Shown here: one piece after another, positions 57,166 to 64,000 of the stretch | How positions within the stretch are numbered: the stretch's first letter is position 1 | How the letters are laid out: the number at the start of each line of letters is the position of its first letter | Assembly: GCA_037954665.1 (NCBI GenBank) | Contig: JBBMOL010000149.1 | Location: 1-64,000, forward strand | Direction: 5' to 3' | DNA from: Laguncularia racemosa | Taxonomy: Eukaryota; Streptophyta; Magnoliopsida; Myrtales; Combretaceae | Length of the DNA: 64,000 nt | The notes under the pieces: generated by a model | Databases searched by the model: none | What the model saw: only the letters and a program-made list of their open reading frames with translations | What the model was told of the DNA's origin: nothing | Made by a program: the position numbers and the translations under genes

Positions 57166-59013
57166 TTGTTGGGGAGGTCATGGCAATTTGATAGGAAGGC
57201 TGTTCATGATGGCTTTTCTAACAAGTATATGCTTGTTCACCAAGGGAAAAGCTTTAATCTTAAACCTTTAACACCTAAGCAAGTGTATGAGGACCAGTTG
57301 CAGCTACAACAGTCTTTTGCAAAACATAAGGTGAGTGAAAAACAGAGGGAGAGTGAGAGAGCAAAAGACAATGAGAAAGAAAAGGAATATAAAAGTCAAG
57401 ATCAAAAGGAAAAAGAGAGGAAGGCTGGAAAGAGTGTGAGAGGCCAAGTTGAAGGGGGATCAACTTTGGTGGTGAATGAAAAGGAGAGGGCAGCCTTGCA
57501 AAAGGAGAGTTGTGTGGCAAGAGCGAGTGTAGTAAGGAGAGCATTAGTGATGAGGCAACCTATGTTGTTTCTGGTTTTTAAAGAAACATGTTTGACTACT
57601 AACGAATTATCTAATGCTTTGCCTAGTGTGGTTGTGTCTCTTGTGCAGGATTTTGAAAATGTCTTTCCGAAGGAACTCCAAAGGCAGGTAGATGAGTTAA
57701 TGGAGAAGGGATACGTGAGAGAAGGCATGAGTCCATGTGCAGTGCCTGTGATTTTGGTGCCTAAGAAGGATGGGACATGGAGAATGTGTGTTGACTGCCG
57801 TGTCATCAACAACATTACGGTAAAGTATCGTCATCCCATTCCTTGTTTAGATGACTTCTTAGATTGGTTATATGAGTATAGTGTCATTCCTCGTGAGCCA
57901 TGGATAAACATTTCCATAGATTTTGTGTTAGGATTATCTAGGCCTAGGCATGGTCGAGATTCTATTTTTGTGGTTGTGGATAGGATTTCTAAAATGATTC
58001 ATTTCATTCCTTGTCATGAAACTGATGATGCTATACACATTGTTGATTTGTTCTTTAGAAAGGTAGTGCGTCCGCATGGTATACCTAGAAGCATTGTTAG
58101 TGATCGAGATGAGAAATTTTTTAGTCATTTTTGGAGAGTATTGTGGGAAAAGTTGGGAACTAAACGGATGTTTTCAACTATCCGTCACCCACAAATTGAT
58201 GAGCAAATTGATGTGGTTAACAGGACTTTAATTCAATTGTTAGGGGCAATCATAGAGAAGAACATTAGGACTTGGAAGGATTGTCTACCATTTGTGGAGT
58301 TTGCATATAACAGGGCTTTATATAGCACTACTCATTGTTCACCATTTGAGATTGTATATGGTTTTAACCCATTGGTTCCTGTTTATTTATTGCCATTGCC
58401 ACTTAACAAGTCTGTGAGTTTTTATGCTGATTCTAAGGCAAATTTCGTGAGAAAGCTACATGCACAAGTAAAGAGTAAGATTGAAAAACAAAATGCCAGG
58501 GTCGCTTCAAGGGTGAACAAGGACAGGAGACCCAAGATTTTTCAGCCTGGAGATTGGGTTTGGGTGCATTTTCGCAAGGAGAGTTTTCCATTGCAGAGGA
58601 GATCCAAGTTGAACCCTAGGGGAGACGGTCCATTTCCGATGCTTGAGAAAATCAATGATATTGCCTACAAGAAAAAATTACCAGGTGAGCATCAAGTAAG
58701 TGTCACGTTTAATGTTACTGATCTGAGTCCATTTGATGCAGGCAATGATTTGAGGACAAATCCTTTTCAAGAGGAGGGGAATGATGAGATCCATGATGAG
58801 AGCCAAGCTGGAAGAAGAAATGTGGATCCTCTTGAAGTGCCGCCTGGACCGATCACAAGAAATCGAGCGAAACGACTCAAGGAAGCACTTAACGAGTTTA
58901 TAAAGGTTGTCCATGAAGCCGGAAAGGATTGGAGCAATTATGAAGTTGGAATGGATTGGAACAACCATGGGAAGACCCTTGCTTTTATACAAGTCACACC
59001 GGACACAGGATGA
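57166..59013 (+). pseudogene. E4 shortened pol: RT start fused to integrase core
   Basis: 615 codons are open. The order is: end of protease (RKAVHDGF), Lys/Glu-rich linker, VSLVQDFENVFPKE, then a jump to LQRQVDELMEKGYVREGMSP, VPVILVPKKDGTWRMCVDCR and HPIPCLDD. It then goes straight to WLYEYSVIPREPWINISIDF, the integrase core. Missing are the RT active site, RNase H and the integrase zinc module. Both joins keep the frame. In integrase the first Asp (SIDF) and second Asp (IVSDRD) are kept; the third acidic residue is Asp (DEQIDVVNRTL) where the family has Glu. The C-terminus has GDWVWVHFRKESFP, TFNVTDLSPFD and GPITRNRAKRLKEAL. It may yield a catalytically dead protein. Confidence 0.85.
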
Positions 59014-59022
59014 AGAGGGTGT

Positions 59023-59554
59023 GTATTTTCAAGGCATGGCCGTGTAGGAATCTCAAGATTGCATAGAATCATACACGGCCAAACATACGGCTAAAAGGCA
59101 CGGCCGTGTAAGGAGACAAGAATTGGCATAGAATTATACACGGCCGTGTATCCCCTACCGGCCAACTTGTTCTGTTTTCGTGTTTTTATGCAACTTATCT
59201 AAGCTACGTCGTTTTGGACTTGTTTTTCACGAATTGTAACCCTAGTATAAAAGCTCCTAGGGTTTAGAACAACTAAGAATATACATCTTTGAACATTAAA
59301 CACTTTTGAGAGGCACCTCTCTTGGTTCTTCAAGAACTAACTAGAACTTATCGGATTAATTTCCGCGGCGTTCATCCCGACTTATCAATTGGTCTTTCAT
59401 CCCGATTGTGGCGTCTTCACATTATACTAAGGTTCTTCTCTCGCTTATAGACAACGGGTCGCGGTTTCCACTTTAGGTGTTTGGGCGTCTTAGGTAACGA
59501 ATTTTCGAACGTATTGGTATTGGGTTTCGTCACGAGTTGGCGTAGTTCGTATCA
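59023..59554 (+). repeat. E4 3' LTR
   Basis: About 532 bp, highly similar to 54589-55133, ends TTCGTATCA. Palindromes near 59098 and 59139, TATA at 59246-59253. Followed by the E5 leader instead of host-like flank. Confidence 0.85.
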
Positions 59555-60187
59555 CAAGCGTTTAAAAAAAAAAATCGTTCGTAGAAATTTGGTTCGCCGA
59601 TTCCATTGTTTACTTTTCTGCTATTGCTTTTGTTTTAATTAGCCAATTCCTAAACTCAATTTTTTATTGTCACAATTGTCATCCCATTGGCCAATCTATA
59701 TTTCTATCAATTATTGTTGTCAATTCTGGCCGAGGAGTTTTATCCTCCCAAATTGCAATTCCAGGCATGATTGATTGATTCAAAGGAACAAAGAACCTGG
59801 TTGTTTAGAGTTTAAAAAAAAAAAAAGTTGCTGAATATTAAGTGAGTTTCCGTTATTGTTCTAGTTGTTTGTTAGTTGTTCCAGTGAATTATTTTCCTAT
59901 CAAATTCGTTCATTTTCCATATCAGTCATTGAGTTTGTCGTCTTTACTTGTTGTTAAATTTCTAAGTTATCACATTGATTTATCCTAGTGGTTTATTTGA
60001 AGAAAATTCGTTGAGTTAGTTCTAGAACAAGGGCTTGTAAAGGAAAAGTAGAGTGTGAGATTAATATCATGAGAAGTCCCAAATTTTGTGTTACACACGA
60101 GTGAATTTTCATCTTTGAGTGTAAGCATGTGAGGGAGTGAATTGTGAGGCCTTGTTATATTATTATTACTAACATTCTTTGTTGCAG
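59555..60187 (+). other. E5 leader without PBS
   Basis: Begins CAAGCGTTT; no PBS is visible. Words shared with the E1b leader (ATCGTTCGTAG, CCCATTGGCCAAT). The conserved leader block is at 60092-60150 and the acceptor TTACTAACATTCTTTGTTGCAG has its AG at 60186-60187. Confidence 0.6.
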
Positions 60188-61133
60188 CAAACATATCTGG
60201 TCAAAGTTCTCCTGACAAGGAGAAGGGAGTAGGAGATAATAAGTTGCTATTTGATGCACTATTGAGTGAGATGAGAAAAATGATGAAGGCTGAGCTGGAG
60301 CCAGTCCATCAAAGGATGGATAGGATGGAGCAAAGTAAGGAGCCTATAGGTAGCACTATAGTAGGTCGAAGATCTGAGAGGCTTCCAAGGAGGGGAGTGA
60401 GAATGGAATTGGAAGAAGATACTGAAGTGGGAGAGTATAATTTTGAGATGGGGAGAGATAATACCTAAAGGAGAGATAGTAATTTGGGTAGTATAAAGAT
60501 GAAAATACCTTCCTTTCAAGGGAAGAATGACCTAGAATTATACTTAGAGTGGGAGCGAAAGGTTAATCACATATTTGAGTGTCATAATTATTCAAAGGAT
60601 AAGAAGATTAAACTTGCAATAGTCAAATTCACTGAATATGCGAGTGTATGGTGGGATCAACTGGTTCGAAATAGAAGACGATATGGGGAGAGACCTGTCA
60701 GCACAAGGGATGAGATGAAAACAATCATGCAGAAGAGGTACATTCCTACTCATTATTTTAGGGATTTACATAGGAAACTGTAAAGCTTGACACAAGGGTC
60801 CAAAAGTGTAGAGGATTACTTCAAAGAGATGGAAATAGCCATGATTAGAGCTAAAGTAAAAGAGGTTGATGAAGCTACAATGGCTAGGTTCATTAATGAA
60901 TCGAATAGGGAGATCGCTGATATCATTGATCTACAGCATTATGTAGATATTGAGGAATTGTCGGATAAGGCGATCAAGATTGAGAAGCAGTTGAAGGCAA
61001 AGAGTACTTCAAGGTATAATCCAGCTTCAAGTTCTTTTAGGTATAATTCAACTTCTAGTGCTTCATGGAAGTCGAATTGGAAGAATAATAAATCATCACC
61101 AAAAACTAAGGAGGAAGAGAAGCTAAGGCACTA
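60188..61133 (+). pseudogene. E5 gag
   Basis: Alignment with E4 places the start codon at about 60193, where E5 has ATA, so the normal start is lost. The first later ATG is at 60244. Core: IKMKIPSFQGKNDLELYLEW, IFECHNYSKDKKIKLA, YASVWWDQLVRNRRR and MQKRYIPTHYFRDLHRKL. TAA at 60466-60468 and at 60781-60783 interrupt it (the second is CAA in E1 and E4). Then SVEDYFKEMEIAMIRAK and DLQHYVDIEEL continue to a Ser/Asn-rich tail, ending near 61133. Confidence 0.85.
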
Positions 61134-61436
61134 GCATCCTATTCGAAAGGTAACACTGAAACCAAATCTACTTCTAGATTACGTGACATTAAGTGTTTTA
61201 GGTGCTAGGGATTTGGGCATATTGCATCGCACTGTCCAAACACTAAGGCGATGATCCTTTTGGAGAGTGGTGATGTGGAGAGTGTGAGTTCAAGGGATGA
61301 TGATGACATGCCCCCATTGGAAGATTGTAGTGATGTGGATATGGAAGGTCCTGTAAAGGGAGAGTTTCTTGTTACCAGGTAGATTCTCAATACTCAACCT
61401 AAGAATGAGGGTGGTGATGATGTGCCTAAATACACT
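61134..61436 (+). pseudogene. E5 zinc knuckle, truncated before protease
   Basis: A CX2C...HX4C knuckle (CFRC, stop, GFGHIASHC) has a TAG at 61206-61208 where E4 has Gln. An acidic stretch follows (DDDMPPLEDCSDVDME), then the sequence breaks off at about 61430, before the protease. Confidence 0.75.
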
Positions 61437-62220
61437 TAAAAGCACATCCAAAAGACTTAAGAAAAACTATCTCCAGTTAAGGCAAAATCGGATCCACAAA
61501 GGGCACTTTTCAAATGAACCCTAATGATGAAATTCAAACAACCAATGATATAATTAGAATACCACAATGAAAATGCCTTCTAACAACACTCTAATTTCAT
61601 GTAATCCACGCAAATGAATCCTCAATTTGACAAAAGAAAACCGTAACAAAACAATCCCTTTTCCAATAGTGAAGAATACGTTATCAAGGAAATCCTTAAA
61701 AATGAATCGAATCAATTTGATAATTCCTTCAAATAAGCATAAGAATTCGTGAATAACAACAAGTAATTCTGACCAAGAACTATCTCAATTCAACCCTAGA
61801 TATGACACATAGAGAAGAAAAGAAATCACAACAAAATGAAATTGATATAACTCACAATTTCAAGATGTTGCACTCGCCACAATTTCAACTCTTGGGATTG
61901 AAATTGATAAGAGTTTGGAACCAAGGTATGAACCCTAATTCTCATGTGAAAGGAGGTGTTTAATCTACAAAATGATCAGCCCCTCAAACCCTCTCTTAAG
62001 CAAGTATTTATACTTGCTACTCCTAGGGTTAAAAATGCTCAAAATTACAAGTTTGCCGCTTTTAAGGTGGCTAACCCTAAATGAAAGTTACAAAGAAATA
62101 AAAGTGTCCCAAAACCAAAATACAACCAAAATAGTCCATGCAAATGAAAAATACATAAAAGAAATTGGTCTTCAAGATGCCGGTCTTCTATAGGATTCAT
62201 TGGCCCAACTCATCGCCGGT
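61437..62220 (-). repeat. probable LTR or 3' region of E6
   Basis: On the minus strand it looks like a Gypsy LTR: AAGTATAAATACTTGC TATA-like region at about 61992-62007, AACCCTAGG nearby, and a long AT-rich downstream part. It lies downstream of the E6 C-terminus as a 3' LTR would. No second copy in the window, so the limits are not defined. Confidence 0.4.
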
Positions 62221-62877
62221 TCAAGTCGGTCCATGGATAACCCACAAGCTGAGTTTGAGTGAGTTTGTCCATTGCCCTGTAAAGCATGATAAGTATTCCT
62301 GTTGGAATATAAAATACATGAATAAGATAAAAGAGGTTAGTAAACGAATAATTCCAGGGTTTATTTGCTCAAAATGGGTCCTCATCGCCAAGATTCGAAA
62401 TCCTTTAGTTCTTGCCCTAATGATAAGTCTTGTCGGATTTTGATTCCTATCATCTCCTTGGGCCTCAAAAAGATTTGTCCTCAAATCTGGCAGATCAAAT
62501 GCAGTAGAGACTCTATTTTCTAAAAGCAATCCATCTGAAGAAGTATCTCTATAGAATCCCAATATCTGAAATACCATAGTAGGTGATTGTTTTATCTCCT
62601 CCATTTCTAGGATGTATCTCATCTGCAACACAAACAAGGACTCATTATCTACTGATGTCTCCCCTGTCTCAACCCATTCCATTGATTTTATTTCCTCTTT
62701 TTCTAACTCATCTATATGATGTTGATCCTCATGGTCTTCTAATGGTTAGCCCAACTGCTCATTACCCTCTAAAACCTCTGAAGGTGAACATAACTGTCTT
62801 TGAACAGTTTGGCTCTCTGGTGGTCTGCTCGTCTGACTATGATCAACAAGATCCTTTGAAGGTTGGCACATCTAGGT
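62221..62877 (-). pseudogene. E6 polyprotein C-terminus
   Basis: AFDLPDLRTNLFEAQGDD resembles the TFNVTDLSPFD...DLRTNPFQEEGND string of E4, and RLIIRARTKGFRI the GPITRNRAKRLKEA string. Upstream (62690-62870) is a Gln/Glu-rich linker with stops. RT, RNase H and integrase are absent between protease and C-terminus. Confidence 0.6.
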
Positions 62878-63452
62878 CTAAAGAATTTTGTGCTCTAAAG
62901 GTTGGTTTAACTGCTCATGGCCCACTAATGGTCTACTGATTTGTTGTTGAACCCTTTGAACCTCTGAAGGCGACATCGGATTTAGAATAATTCGTTTTCC
63001 TTCCTTTTGGAATACATAAGTATTCCTAAAGCCATCATGTAAAACCCTCCTATCATATAACCAGGGCCTGCCAAGCAATATATGGGATGTACACATAGGC
63101 AAAATATCACACTCAATCTCATCAAAGTATTTATCCCCTACACTGAATGGTACCTTAGCTCTGTGGGTCACATGTAAACTCCCCTGGTCACTAAGCCAAT
63201 GCAATGTATACGGTTCAGGATGTGGAGTAATAGCAAGTTTTAGTTTCGATACCATTGTGCTGCTACCACATTGGTACAACTACCACCATCAACTATAAGG
63301 ACACATAAATTTCCTTGTACCCTACAAGAAGTATGGAACAAGTTTTCCCTTTGTTCGTCATCCTTAGTAGTAAATGTAGTCAATGTCCGGCGCAATACAT
63401 TAGCATAATGAAACATTTCACTAGACATGATTGTGTTCAAAACCAACAACAA
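62878..63452 (-). pseudogene. E6 protease fragment
   Basis: DDEQRENLFHTSCRV, then LIVDGGSCTNV (retropepsin Asp), a frameshift near 63262, then MVSKLKLAITPHPEPYTLHW, IECDILPMCTSHILLGRPWL and DRRVLHDGFRNTY. Gag and knuckle are missing upstream; the element sequence stops near 63430. It preserves Gln where E1 and E4 have stops, which is useful for reading their decay. Confidence 0.8.
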
Positions 63453-64000
63453 TAATTATCTTCACACTTCCAAGGTTCAAGTACACAACCAAACCACAAA
63501 TGAAGTACACTCAACTACTTTCAAGTAGATAGAATTAAATTCAACAACAAGTGTTTAAGTAACTAGTTCAATTACTTTCACAAATTTAATGACTTGTTTG
63601 AATCTTAAATTCTACTACTCACTTTCCTTATTCTTGCCACAGTTCACACTCACACTTTATCTTAATGTGCAGCACCTTACTCCACACAACTCCACAAATT
63701 TACACCACCACACACACCTCACTCCTATACGGTGCAACCAATTCACTACAACACTACTACACGTTGTAACCTTTTTTTTTTTTTAAAACACTTTTACATA
63801 CAATACTTCAAGGTGTACACATCTTTGCCACTACAAAACTCCCATTCACACCATAAACCACAAGCAATGGTAGCAACAAAATTCAAATTTGAAATCACTC
63901 CACTAAATGCAACCTTCTCCACAAATGGTAAAAAACAATTCAAATTCAAATAACACTTATTCAATGCTATTCAATGAATTGCTCTCAAACTTAAAGAAGG
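63453..64000. other. unassigned AT-rich end of window
   Basis: CA-rich and CT-rich short runs, a poly-T at 63772-63784, no coding or element signal. Confidence 0.5.

Larger units (their letters stand above)
54589..59554 (+). mobile_element. E4: Ty3/Gypsy element with gag and shortened pol
   Basis: Two related LTRs (54589-55133, 59023-59554), initiator-Met PBS, leader with intron signals, gag, knuckle, protease, and a pol from which most RT, all RNase H and the integrase zinc module were removed by in-frame deletions. The whole gag-pol lies in a single frame broken only by point stops. No target duplication is seen because E1b and E5 sequences abut it, as expected for a tandem array made by recombination. 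Confidence 0.8.

Noticed and set aside
57275..57815. Minus-strand ORFs of 89-137 codons over E4 pol
   Set aside because: Antisense shadows of the Lys/Glu-rich linker; no independent support.

Overview
The window looks like a nuclear, gene-poor, probably heterochromatic stretch of a flowering-plant (most likely eudicot) chromosome. It is AT-rich, contains one 500-N assembly gap, and I found no convincing host gene. Everything with coding signal is transposable-element sequence: a plant LINE, a Sirevirus-like Copia element, a second very decayed Copia element, a non-autonomous hAT element, and a stack of Ty3/Gypsy elements of two lineages. Species cannot be fixed from this sequence.

Layout. 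1-1.96 kb: gene-free, perhaps an old LTR. 1.96-3.64 kb: 5'-truncated LINE (plus strand) split by a 145-bp block that has a 97%-identical twin at 14.6 kb, followed by a CA-rich minisatellite. 4.52-14.39 kb: Sirevirus-like Copia element (minus strand) with 1.45-kb LTRs, initiator-Met PBS, multiple polypurine tracts, broken gag-pol, and an extra post-pol ORF of the 'envelope-like' kind. 14.4-19.4 kb: no gene. 19.39-20.21 kb: GC-rich hAT-type element with a perfect 8-bp target duplication. 21.3-23.9 kb: decayed Copia remnant (minus). 24.58-27.26 kb: candidate TIR element without ORFs. 29.13-29.63 kb: gap. 29.6-33.2 kb: non-coding LTR/leader-like sequence with a TATA box, a possible intron, and a second degraded copy of part of itself.

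33.2-64 kb is a nest of Gypsy elements. A chain of related gag-bearing elements with initiator-Met PBSs (called E1, E1b, E4 and E5 here; E6 is a related fragment on the other strand) forms the oldest layer. An Athila-like element E3 (tRNA-Asp PBS, plus strand) inserted into E1b, leaving target duplication GATGC. Element E2 (same family, minus strand, reverse transcriptase and integrase deleted) then inserted into the 5' LTR of E3, leaving TCAAG. Reading these duplications gives a clear relative chronology.

None of the elements is intact. E1, E2, E4 and E6 lack all or most of the reverse transcriptase-RNase H-integrase block but keep gag and/or protease. E3 keeps the reverse transcriptase but has an integrase deletion, stops and a frameshift. 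Most stop codons in the Gypsy elements sit where a sister copy in this window has Gln (CAA/CAG) or Arg (CGA), so decay is dominated by C-to-T change. The best candidates for new biology are: a strictly 12-bp-spaced TTCTG motif in the Sirevirus LTRs and coding region; a possible dedicated promoter for its post-pol ORF, whose N-terminus looks nuclear rather than envelope-like; a conserved intron-like leader block shared by three Gypsy elements; and CACGGCCGTG palindrome clusters shared by otherwise unrelated LTRs.
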